Positions 50,751 to 58,544 of a stretch of DNA of 64,000 nt are shown one piece after another. Every line of letters starts with the position of its first letter. Positions within the stretch are counted from its first letter, which is position 1. A program made the translations under genes and the position numbers. The DNA lies in the NCBI GenBank assembly GCA_035653295.1, contig DASRCB010000315.1:1-64000 (forward strand). The letters run 5' to 3'. Source of the stretch: DASRCB01 sp035653295 (GTDB taxonomy: Bacteria > Acidobacteriota > Terriglobia > Bryobacterales > Bryobacteraceae). The notes beneath the pieces were generated by a model. The model worked only from the letters and a program-made list of their open reading frames with translations. It was not told where the DNA came from and did not search any database.

Positions 50751-53048
50751 ATGTTCTCCCGCAGAGCCGTCCCGCAGGCAGTCATTCTCCTGCTGTTTTC
50801 CGGGGCCATTGCGTTGCACGCGGCGCATCTCACCGATTCCCAGGCCCGCAGTCAGGCCGAGGCTCTGTTAAAACAGATGACCCTCGAAGAGAAGATCGGC
50901 CAGCTAACCCAGATCTCCGGCATCCTGATGCCCGGCCTCGTGAACGAGAAGCCGGATGATGCGATTGTCGGCGGCCACGCCGGGTCGGTGCTGTGGCTCA
51001 CCAACGTGCAGGAGATCAATCGCCTCCAGCACCTCGCCGTCGAGAAATCGCGCCTGCACATTCCCATCCTGTTCGGCTTCGATGTGATCCACGGCTATCG
51101 CACTGTGTTCCCCGTGCCGCTCGCCATGGCCTCATCCTGGAATCCTACCCTCGAAGAACAAGCTCAGCGGATGGCCGCGCAGGACGCGCGCGCGGCCGGA
51201 ATCCAGTGGACCTTCACGCCCATGGTCGACATCGCTCGCGATGCGCGCTGGGGCCGTATCGTCGAAGGCGCGGGCGAGGATCCATATCTTGGCGCCGCCA
51301 TGGCGCGCGCGCAGGTTCGAGGCTTTCAGGGCGACGGCATCGGTCCTGACAGCGTGCTCGCCTGCGTGAAGCATTTCGCCGGATACGGCGCCGCCGAGGG
51401 CGGCCGCGACTACGATTCCTCCTATATACCCGAAGAGCTCCTGCGCAACGTTTACCTCGTCCCGTTCCATGCCGCGGCTGACGCGGGCGCCGGCAGTTTC
51501 ATGAGCGCGTATATGGATCTCAACGATGTCCCCGCCAGCGGTAATCGCTGGCTGCTCACCGACGTCCTGCGGCGCGAATGGGGATTCCGGGGCTTCGTTG
51601 TTTCCGACGCCCTCGCCGTGGGCAACCTCGAGACGCATGGTTACGCACGCGATCCCGAAGACGCGGCTTACAAGGCAATCGTGGCCGGCCTCAATATGGA
51701 TATGGCCAGCCGCACCTACCCGCGCTGGCTTCCGAAGGTGGTCTCGGCGGGTAAGGTGAGCGCAGCGCAGATCGACGCGGCGGTTCTTCCGATTCTCGAG
51801 ATGAAATATCGGCTCGGCCTCTTCGAACGCCCTTATGTTGACGAGTCGAAGGTCGAAGGCGTGCTCAACCGTCCTGAAGCGCTCACGCTCGAGCGCGCCA
51901 TCGCGGCTCAGTCCATGGTGCTGCTACGGAACGAGCACCAGACCCTGCCGCTGCGGAACGATCTGAAGAAGGTCGCCGTCATCGGCCCGCTCGCCGATTC
52001 GACAAGAGATATCGAGGGCGGCTGGACCGTCGAAGGCCTTTTCGGAGGAGGCGGCAAGAGCCATCCCGTCACCGTGCTGGCGGGCATCAAAGCCAGGCTC
52101 GGCCCGAATGCACAGATTACATACGTCGCGGGTCCGGCGCCGGCGCGCGAGTTCCCCTCCATGTTCGACGCACTGACCGGCGCCACGCCTGAGCCTCCGC
52201 CGACGGCGGACCAGACTGCCGATTGGCTGGCAAAGACCAAAGCCGCGGCCGCGAATGCGGACGTCGTCATCACAGTGGTGGGCGAACTGGCCAGCATGAG
52301 CAGTGAAGGCGCTTCCCGCGCGTCGCTCGATCTGCCCGGCATTCAGGAGCAGATGCTCGAAGCGGCTGTGTCCGCCGGCAAGCCCGTCGTGCTGGTGCTC
52401 GAGAATGGCCGCCCGCTGGACATCCGTTGGGCGGCTGCGCACGTTCCCGCGATTCTCGAGAGCTGGTATCCCGGAACGGAGGGCGGTAACGCCGTCGCCG
52501 ACGTGCTCTTCGGAGACGTGAATCCCGGAGGCAAGCTGCCGGTCAGCTGGCCCCGCGCCGCCGGCCAGGAACCGCTCTATTACAACCACAACCTGACGCA
52601 CGATCCGGAAAGCAGCCCTCGCTTCACTTCGCGCTACTGGGACCTGTCCAGCAAGCCGTTGTACCCGTTCGGCTACGGCCTGAGCTACACCACCTTCCGT
52701 TTCGACAATCTGCATCTGAGCCGCGACACGATGAAAGCGGGCGAAAGCACGGAAGTGTCGGTCGATGTAAGCAACACGGGCAAGGTCGCCGGCGATGCCG
52801 TGGCCCAGATCTACATTCACCAGCAGTCCGGTTCCGCATCGCGCCCGGTGCGCCAGCTGGAAGGTTTCCGGCGCGTCACTTTGAAGCCGGGCGAAACGCA
52901 AACGCTGCGATTCCCGCTGGGCAGGGAAGAGCTGAGCTTCTGGAGTCCACAGACCAAAGTGTGGGCCGTCGAGCCTGCGAAGTTCGACATCTGGGCCGGC
53001 GAGGACTCCACCGCCGCCCTTCACACGGAGTTAGTCGTCACCGAATGA
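50751..53048 (+). CDS. bglX: Periplasmic beta-glucosidase, glycoside hydrolase family 3
   Basis: 765 residues from the ATG at 50751, placed by the GGAGG site; a TTG at 50736 lies in that site. Signal peptide MFSRRAVPQAVILLLFSGAI. GH3 features: EEKIGQLTQISG, FGFDVIHGYRTVFPVPLAMA, and the nucleophile region GFVVSDALAVGNLETHG, with the catalytic Asp in SDALAV. The second alpha/beta domain has VVITVVGELASMSSEGASRA and the fibronectin-type III C-terminal domain ends near LVVTE. It overlaps the next gene by 4 bp, suggesting joint use in polysaccharide breakdown. Confidence 0.93.
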   Translation: MFSRRAVPQAVILLLFSGAIALHAAHLTDSQARSQAEALLKQMTLEEKIGQLTQISGILMPGLVNEKPDDAIVGGHAGSVLWLTNVQEINRLQHLAVEKSRLHIPILFGFDVIHGYRTVFPVPLAMASSWNPTLEEQAQRMAAQDARAAGIQWTFTPMVDIARDARWGRIVEGAGEDPYLGAAMARAQVRGFQGDGIGPDSVLACVKHFAGYGAAEGGRDYDSSYIPEELLRNVYLVPFHAAADAGAGSFMSAYMDLNDVPASGNRWLLTDVLRREWGFRGFVVSDALAVGNLETHGYARDPEDAAYKAIVAGLNMDMASRTYPRWLPKVVSAGKVSAAQIDAAVLPILEMKYRLGLFERPYVDESKVEGVLNRPEALTLERAIAAQSMVLLRNEHQTLPLRNDLKKVAVIGPLADSTRDIEGGWTVEGLFGGGGKSHPVTVLAGIKARLGPNAQITYVAGPAPAREFPSMFDALTGATPEPPPTADQTADWLAKTKAAAANADVVITVVGELASMSSEGASRASLDLPGIQEQMLEAAVSAGKPVVLVLENGRPLDIRWAAAHVPAILESWYPGTEGGNAVADVLFGDVNPGGKLPVSWPRAAGQEPLYYNHNLTHDPESSPRFTSRYWDLSSKPLYPFGYGLSYTTFRFDNLHLSRDTMKAGESTEVSVDVSNTGKVAGDAVAQIYIHQQSGSASRPVRQLEGFRRVTLKPGETQTLRFPLGREELSFWSPQTKVWAVEPAKFDIWAGEDSTAALHTELVVTE

Positions 53049-54037
53049 ACCGCCCAGTTCTGACCGGCGCTGTCCTTATCGCAGCGGTTTTTGCAGCGTC
53101 CACGCCGCAGACCATAAAACCAGGCGATGTCTGGCCCGATGATCGGGGCCGGCATATCCAGGCGCATGGCGGTGGAATCATCCGGCTCGGAGATACGTGG
53201 TACTGGTTTGGCGAGGACCGCGGCCAGGAGCTGGACCCCGGCAAGCGGTACGTGAGCTGCTACTCCTCGACAGACCTGGCGCACTGGACCTTCCGCAATC
53301 AGGTGCTGCGCCAGGCTGATCCCGAGAATCTCGGCCCCGGATTTGTCCTCGAGCGGCCGAAGGTCTTCTACAACGCGCGGACGAACAAGTACGTGATGTA
53401 CATGCATATCGACGACGCGCAATACAGGGTGGCGCGCGTCGGCATCGCGGTTTCCGATACCGTCGACGGCGATTATGTATACCAGCGCAGCTTCCGCCCG
53501 CTGGGGCGCGAGAGCCGCGACATCGGTCAGTTCACCGATGACGACGGGGCCGCGTATCTCATTTTCGAGGACCGGCCCGCCCACGGATTCCACATCGCGA
53601 AACTCTCCGATGACTACCTCAGTGTTGAAAAGGATGTCGCGCTGATCGCCGCGCCGCTGGAAGGCGGCGCGCTGGTGCACTACGGCGGGCTCTATTACGT
53701 GGTCGGGTCGGCGCTCACCGGCTGGAAACCCAATCCAAACAAATACGCCACAGCGGCCAGCCTTGCCGGCCCGTGGTCCGCGTTCCGCGACATCGCGCCA
53801 CCGCGCTCGAACACCTACGGCTCGCAATCCACCATGCTGTTGAAGGTGGCCGGCTCCAGGACAACCACGGTCATCTTCATGGCCGATATCTGGAAGCCGC
53901 AATCGCAGTGGGATTCCCGCTATCTGTGGATGCCGGTCGAGATCGGGAACGGACGGCTGTGGGTTCCGGCGCCGGCGCCATGGATGCTGGATGTGGCAAC
54001 GGGCGAAGCCGTAGTCGGCAATCGCTATACAGAGTAA
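53045..54037 (+). CDS. Secreted glycoside hydrolase family 43-like protein
   Basis: 330 residues from the ATG at 53045, which overlaps the bglX stop as ATGA. Signal peptide MNRPVLTGAVLIAAVFAAST. A five-bladed propeller is suggested by repeated strands such as QAHGGGIIRLGDTWYWFGED, RPKVFYNARTNKYVMYMHID and FTDDDGAAYLIFEDRPAHGF, patterns of the GH43/GH62 superfamily (galactan 1,3-beta-galactosidase-like subgroup). The acidic active-site residues are plausible but not individually confirmed. Position after bglX supports joint degradation of a galactan- or xylan-type substrate; the substrate is inferred. Confidence 0.82.
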   Translation: MNRPVLTGAVLIAAVFAASTPQTIKPGDVWPDDRGRHIQAHGGGIIRLGDTWYWFGEDRGQELDPGKRYVSCYSSTDLAHWTFRNQVLRQADPENLGPGFVLERPKVFYNARTNKYVMYMHIDDAQYRVARVGIAVSDTVDGDYVYQRSFRPLGRESRDIGQFTDDDGAAYLIFEDRPAHGFHIAKLSDDYLSVEKDVALIAAPLEGGALVHYGGLYYVVGSALTGWKPNPNKYATAASLAGPWSAFRDIAPPRSNTYGSQSTMLLKVAGSRTTTVIFMADIWKPQSQWDSRYLWMPVEIGNGRLWVPAPAPWMLDVATGEAVVGNRYTE

Positions 54038-54154
54038 CGAGATCAGAGGCCCGCGACTGAAAGGCGGCTGAACATAACAAGGCAACGTCGGGAACCTGCG
54101 CGCCGTCTCTTTAACATTGCGATTCCGCTGCGACATTTGCGACACTCGAAGTTC

Positions 54155-54979
54155 ATGAGTTTTGCCAGGCTCGCGGGCGCCTTAGCGTTCCTTGGCCTTT
54201 TTCTCGCCCCGCCAGGCGGCGCCCAGCGCCTGACCGCAAATACCGTCGCCGCGGCCTCGCTGCCCCAGTTTCCTGTCGCAGAGACGCTCGATTACAGCGT
54301 GGAGTGGCGCATGTGGTACGCGGGCGCGGCGCGCGTCACGCTCCGCCCCGAGGCGAACCAGCAGTGGAAAACGGCCGTACATGTGCAGTCGGCGGGTCTC
54401 GTTTCCAAGCTCTTTACCGTAGACGACAATTACACCGCCAACCTCAACGGGCCCCGTTTCTGCGCCGACGACACGCGCCTGGACGCGATCGAAGGAAAGC
54501 GCCACAAGCTCACCACGGTCCAATACGATTACCGGCGCGATAAAGCGCGGTACAACGAGCGCGATCTGTTGAAGAACGCCACCATAAAGACGGCCGAGAC
54601 GGACATACCGAACTGCGCCAGCGACATCATCGGCGCTCTCATCCGCCTGCGCACGCTGCGCCTCGAGCCTGGTCAGTCGGTGCAGATCCCGGTGAGCGAC
54701 GGCAAGAAGTTCGTCAATATCAAAGTCGACGCGCAGCAGCGTGAGCCGATTGTCACCAAACTCGGCAGGTTCAACACCATCCGCTGCGAGGCCAACATCT
54801 TCAACGGCGTTCTGTACTCGAAGAACGCGCGCATGTTGATCTGGCTTACCGATGATGCCCGCCATTTGCCGGTGCAGATTCGCATCCGCATGCAGCTGGT
54901 GATCGGCACCATCACTCTTTCCCTGGACAAGGAACAACACGGGGAAAACGCCGTCGCCGAGGTTCGGGACGTCCATTAA
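54155..54979 (+). CDS. DUF3108-family secreted protein
   Basis: 274 residues from the ATG at 54155 (MSFARLAGALAFLGLFLAPP), a signal peptide; a TTG six codons upstream is possible. The mature protein matches the DUF3108 pattern: LDYSVEWRMWYAGAARVTLR, VSKLFTVDDNYTANLNG, and LIWLTDDARHLPVQIRIRMQ, where the conserved tryptophans and the C-terminal strand are typical. Function unknown; proteins of this class are exported and probably bind lipids or sugars. The next gene follows after 15 bp. Confidence 0.8.
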   Translation: MSFARLAGALAFLGLFLAPPGGAQRLTANTVAAASLPQFPVAETLDYSVEWRMWYAGAARVTLRPEANQQWKTAVHVQSAGLVSKLFTVDDNYTANLNGPRFCADDTRLDAIEGKRHKLTTVQYDYRRDKARYNERDLLKNATIKTAETDIPNCASDIIGALIRLRTLRLEPGQSVQIPVSDGKKFVNIKVDAQQREPIVTKLGRFNTIRCEANIFNGVLYSKNARMLIWLTDDARHLPVQIRIRMQLVIGTITLSLDKEQHGENAVAEVRDVH

Positions 54980-54994
54980 ACTGAGAATTAAGGA

Positions 54995-56086
54995 ATGCGT
55001 CGTTTCTTTCCGGCCCTGAGCGGGCTTGTACTCTGCGCCGTCGCGCTCGCGGCCGGTATGCGGATTTCCGTGGCTCAGCTCTCCGATTTCATCAAGTCCT
55101 CGGTTGAGCAGAAGATCCCCGACAAGGAAGTCGCGCAGTATGTGCGCACTATCACGCTGACCGATCGGCTTGACTCGGAAACCATCGAGAATCTGCAGTC
55201 GCTCGGCGCCGGTCCGAAGACGGTGGAGGCGTTGCGCACGCTGATTACGCCATCGGCCCGGCTGGCCCCCCCGCCTCCTCCGACGGAAGCGACTCCCGCC
55301 CAGCAGTTGCCGCCGCGTCCGCCGCCGGATTCGATGGAACAGGCCCGCCTCATCGATGCCGTTCGCGACTACGCCCTCAATTACACGAAGCAGCTGCCGA
55401 ATTTTATCTGCCTGCGAGTCATCCGCCGCTACTACGATCCGACCAGTTCGAAGGACTGGCGCCACCTGGACACGATTACCGCGAAGCTCACCTACTTCGA
55501 TCAGAAAGAGGATTACCAGGTTATCGGCGTGAGCGACCGCCCCGATGCAACCAGCGTCCCGCTGTTCAGCCTCGGCGGAACGATGTCTGCCGGTGAATTC
55601 GGCACCGACCTGCGCGAGATCTTTGCTCCCTCCTCGCAGGCCCATTTCGAATGGGACCATTGGGGCCGTCTGAACGGCCGGCTCGTTTACGTCTTCTCCT
55701 ACGCCATCGATCAGGAGCACTCGAAATACAGCGTGCAGTTCGAGCACATGGAGCCGATCCTGCCGGCCTATAAAGGCCTGATCTATGTGGATAAGGCGAC
55801 GGGAATGGTAGTCCGCCTGACGCTCGATCCCCAGCTGCCGCCGGGCTTCCCGGTGAAGTCGGCGCACACGGTGATGGATTACGATTACCAGAAGATCGGC
55901 GACAACGAGTACCTTCTGCCCCAGAAAGCCGTACTGACCAGCGACCTGGACCGCTATATGTCGCGCAACGAAACCGAGTTCCGCCTGTATCATCGGTACG
56001 GCGCTGAGGCCACCGTCACCTTCGGTGATGAGCCCCCGCCGCCGCTGCCCGACAAGACCGAAGACAAATCGAAACCGAAGCAGTAG
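54995..56086 (+). CDS. Secreted protein of unknown family, paralogue of 56090-57556
   Basis: 363 residues. Signal peptide MRRFFPALSGLVLCAVALAA. Residues about 25-85 look helical (VAQLSDFIKSSVEQKIPDKE), then a proline-rich linker (LAPPPPPTEATPAQQLPPRP). The C-terminal 260 residues share a clear pattern with the next gene: QLPNFICLRVIRRYYDPTSS matches LPNFVCTEMVTRYYSEAF, LPAYKGLIYVDKATGMVVRL matches PAYKGSVWIDKASHRVIRL, and FRLYHRYGAEATVTFGDE matches the C-terminal FRNYHKFGSESDVTFGQ. Function unknown; it and its paralogue are probably a secreted pair. Confidence 0.78.
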   Translation: MRRFFPALSGLVLCAVALAAGMRISVAQLSDFIKSSVEQKIPDKEVAQYVRTITLTDRLDSETIENLQSLGAGPKTVEALRTLITPSARLAPPPPPTEATPAQQLPPRPPPDSMEQARLIDAVRDYALNYTKQLPNFICLRVIRRYYDPTSSKDWRHLDTITAKLTYFDQKEDYQVIGVSDRPDATSVPLFSLGGTMSAGEFGTDLREIFAPSSQAHFEWDHWGRLNGRLVYVFSYAIDQEHSKYSVQFEHMEPILPAYKGLIYVDKATGMVVRLTLDPQLPPGFPVKSAHTVMDYDYQKIGDNEYLLPQKAVLTSDLDRYMSRNETEFRLYHRYGAEATVTFGDEPPPPLPDKTEDKSKPKQ

Positions 56087-56089
56087 TCG

Positions 56090-57556
56090 ATGCCGTCTGT
56101 AGCTGCGATGACCCGTCCGTTGCTGGCAGCCCTGTTCTCCGCCGGCCTCGCCCTCGCGCAGATCGGTATCCCTGGCCAGTCCGGTCCGCCCTACTGCCCG
56201 CCGGGAGCATGCACCCAGGGCCCCACGGGGGGCATTCCCCTGCCCGGCCGGCACAAGAAGGAAAAGAATAATGAGGACCTGAAACAGGTCACCGGCAGGA
56301 TCATCGAGATCAACGCCGATCAGCTCACGGTCGAGTCCACGGATCACCGCGAGATCACGAGCGCGCTGATGAAGACGACGAAGGTGCTCGACGGTCTCGA
56401 GCAGGTGAAGCTCGATGCGCTCGCAGTGGGCCAGACGGTCATGCTGGAGTTGCGCGAAGACGACCGCGGCAACTTCACCGCCGTGAATGTACAGATCACC
56501 GCCAAGCCGCCGTCGACCGTCGTATCGCAGGCGCCCAAAGACCCCGCGCGCGCCGCCGACGACAATGGTCCGCCGAAGCTTCATCGTGGCGGTGCGGAGC
56601 AATCGGCCGGCGCAGCGCCCGCTGCCGCCGCTGACGATACGGCTCCGGAGCCTCCTTCCACTGTGGTAGAAAACGCGCCCTCGAACGTCGCGGCCGAGGC
56701 CGACGATGGCGAGCGCCCGGTGCTGCGCCGAGGTAAGCCGCGCGAAACGGCCACAGCGCCGAAAGCCGCTCCGGTCGAGGTCGCGTCAGCCAAAACGACA
56801 CCCGTTGCGCAGCCGGAAGCCGAATCGCCTCGGGAGCCCGTCCAACAGCCCGGCTCTGTCGAGAATAGCGAGGATGCGTTTCTGGAGAAGGCTCGCGATA
56901 CGGCCGAGGAGTTCACTGAAGGATTGCCCAACTTCGTCTGCACGGAAATGGTCACGCGCTATTACAGCGAGGCATTTCATGGCGTGGATTGGAAGCCGAT
57001 CGACGTGGTTACGACGAAAGTTGTGTACGAGGGCGGAAAAGAGAGTTACAAGGACACCACCGTCAACGGCAAAAAGGCCGACCCGGAGAAGAGCGGCTCA
57101 TGGTCCTACGGCGAGTTCGGCACCGTGCTCGTGGGGCTGTTTCATCCCGGGACAGCGGCGCGCTTCACCTTCGCGCACGACAGCCAGATCAACGGTTTCA
57201 GCGCGAAAATGTTCGATCTCGAAGTGGAGCGGCCCCGGTCCAACTGGACCATCCACGAGGGCGGCCAGCAGATCCGGCCAGCCTACAAGGGCTCGGTGTG
57301 GATCGACAAAGCGAGCCATCGCGTGATTCGCCTGGAGATGCAGGCCGTCGATATTCCCAAAGAGTTCCCGCTGGACACTTCGGAGATGGCGCTCGACTAC
57401 CAATACGTCTCCCTGGGCGCGAAAAAGTTCCTCGTGCCGGTGCATGCCGAAGTGCTCGCATGCCATCGCGGCACGCCGCAGTGCGACAAGAACGCCATCG
57501 ATTTCCGTAACTACCACAAGTTCGGAAGCGAGAGCGACGTCACATTCGGCCAGTAA
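56090..57556 (+). CDS. Secreted protein of unknown family, longer paralogue
   Basis: 488 residues starting MPSVAAMTRPLLAALFSAGL, a signal peptide. Residues about 50-150 form a small OB-like or DUF5666-type segment (TGRIIEINADQLTVESTDHR, KTTKVLDGLEQVKLDALAVG). A long low-complexity linker rich in Ala, Pro and Glu follows. The C-terminal 230 residues are the same domain as in the preceding gene: GLPNFVCTEMVTRYYSEAFH, then PAYKGSVWIDKASHRVIRLE and FRNYHKFGSESDVTFGQ. The two genes are 3 bp apart, so they are co-transcribed. The last 17 bp overlap the convergent thioesterase gene. Confidence 0.78.
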   Translation: MPSVAAMTRPLLAALFSAGLALAQIGIPGQSGPPYCPPGACTQGPTGGIPLPGRHKKEKNNEDLKQVTGRIIEINADQLTVESTDHREITSALMKTTKVLDGLEQVKLDALAVGQTVMLELREDDRGNFTAVNVQITAKPPSTVVSQAPKDPARAADDNGPPKLHRGGAEQSAGAAPAAAADDTAPEPPSTVVENAPSNVAAEADDGERPVLRRGKPRETATAPKAAPVEVASAKTTPVAQPEAESPREPVQQPGSVENSEDAFLEKARDTAEEFTEGLPNFVCTEMVTRYYSEAFHGVDWKPIDVVTTKVVYEGGKESYKDTTVNGKKADPEKSGSWSYGEFGTVLVGLFHPGTAARFTFAHDSQINGFSAKMFDLEVERPRSNWTIHEGGQQIRPAYKGSVWIDKASHRVIRLEMQAVDIPKEFPLDTSEMALDYQYVSLGAKKFLVPVHAEVLACHRGTPQCDKNAIDFRNYHKFGSESDVTFGQ

Positions 57557-57947
57557 TTCCAAACGCGTCGTAATACTTCGCGGGCAGGGAAGCCGGCCGG
57601 AAATCGCGGCCCACCCACACGTGCCGCGTCATGCCCGTGGCCAGCAGGCGCTCTCCCTCGTGCAGTTCGTAGCAGAAGGTCACGACCTTTCGATTCGCCG
57701 TTTCGATCCACGTCTTCACCGTGACCTCGTCGTCATACCGCGCCGGTGCGCGATAGCGGCACTCGACCTGGGCGACGGCCAGCGCCAGCCCCTCGCACTC
57801 TTCCACGTCGCGATAGCGCACGCCCTGCGCGCGGCAATACTCCACACGCCCCATCTCCATCCAGACGAGATAATTCGCGTGATAGACGACACCCATCTGG
57901 TCCGTCTCCGCGTAACGCACGCGGAACGACATCTCATGCGCTTTCAT
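57540..57947 (-). CDS. Acyl-CoA thioesterase, YbgC/FadM-type (4HBT)
   Basis: 135 residues, a single hot-dog domain. The N-terminal signature VRYAETDQMGVVYHANYLVW contains the catalytic Asp-Gln-Met-Gly-Val-Val-Tyr-His of 4-hydroxybenzoyl-CoA thioesterase-like enzymes. VECRYRAPARYDDEVTVKTW and the C-terminal RHVWVGRDFRPASLPAKYYD complete the fold. The acyl-CoA substrate is not known; YbgC homologues act on short- or medium-chain substrates and often lie near tol-pal, which is not seen here. It overlaps the convergent secreted gene by 17 bp. Confidence 0.9.
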   Translation of the reverse strand: MKAHEMSFRVRYAETDQMGVVYHANYLVWMEMGRVEYCRAQGVRYRDVEECEGLALAVAQVECRYRAPARYDDEVTVKTWIETANRKVVTFCYELHEGERLLATGMTRHVWVGRDFRPASLPAKYYDAFGITGRM

Positions 57948-58010
57948 CCAGTCCGATTATATGTGTGGGGCCGTTCGGCTCCTCACGGCTCACCGTGTCT
58001 GGAACGGCGC

Positions 58011-58532
58011 TTAACCCGCGCGCACGCCGGCGTCAGCTCCGGTGTTGCTGGTTTGTCCCGCTGCCAGCCCCGTCGGTTTCGGCTCGCACGTCTCCCCCTG
58101 CGGATCATCGCTCATCAACTCCAGCAACTGCCCCAGCTTCTCTGCCATGTCCTTGTCCAGGGGTCTCAACGCGATGTATTCCCTGATGGCGTCGCAGTGC
58201 TGGCCGATCAGCAGATAGCTGATGCCCAGGCTATAGTGCGGGTCGGCGTAGCGGGGGTTCAGCCGGATGGCGTGCTTGTAGTCGCGGATCTTGCCCTCGT
58301 TATCGCCGAGCTTGCCGCGGCAGAAGCCGGCCTGGAACCAGGCGCGCGGGTCGCGGGGGTTGAGTTCGACCGCGCGTTGGAAGTAGCGCAGGGCGGATTC
58401 GTAGTCGTCGTGGGCGAGGAAAACGAGCCCGGCCGAGAAGGGCTGCTCCCAGCTGACCTGCGCACCGCCGATGGCGCAGAAGAGCATCGAAAGCGCCGCA
58501 AAAACGGCCTTCCGAAGACAATCCTGTACCAT
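58011..58532 (-). CDS. Secreted TPR-repeat protein
   Basis: 173 residues from the ATG at 58532. Signal peptide MVQDCLRKAVFAALSMLFCA. Three tetratricopeptide repeats follow: LVFLAHDDYESALRYFQRAV then ELNPRDPRAWFQAGFCRGKL, and YKHAIRLNPRYADPHYSLGI. The frame continues upstream as the out-of-frame complement of ileS, which must be ignored. The C-terminus is unstructured. Its start lies only 12 bp from the ileS start on the other strand, so both promoters must overlap coding or the 12-bp spacer. Confidence 0.83.
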   Translation of the reverse strand: MVQDCLRKAVFAALSMLFCAIGGAQVSWEQPFSAGLVFLAHDDYESALRYFQRAVELNPRDPRAWFQAGFCRGKLGDNEGKIRDYKHAIRLNPRYADPHYSLGISYLLIGQHCDAIREYIALRPLDKDMAEKLGQLLELMSDDPQGETCEPKPTGLAAGQTSNTGADAGVRAG

Positions 58533-58544
58533 AGTTATATAGTA

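Noticed and set aside
57444..58544. N-terminal extension of the ileS frame upstream of 58545.
   Set aside because: Its translation has no tRNA synthetase features and overlaps the thioesterase and TPR genes on the other strand.
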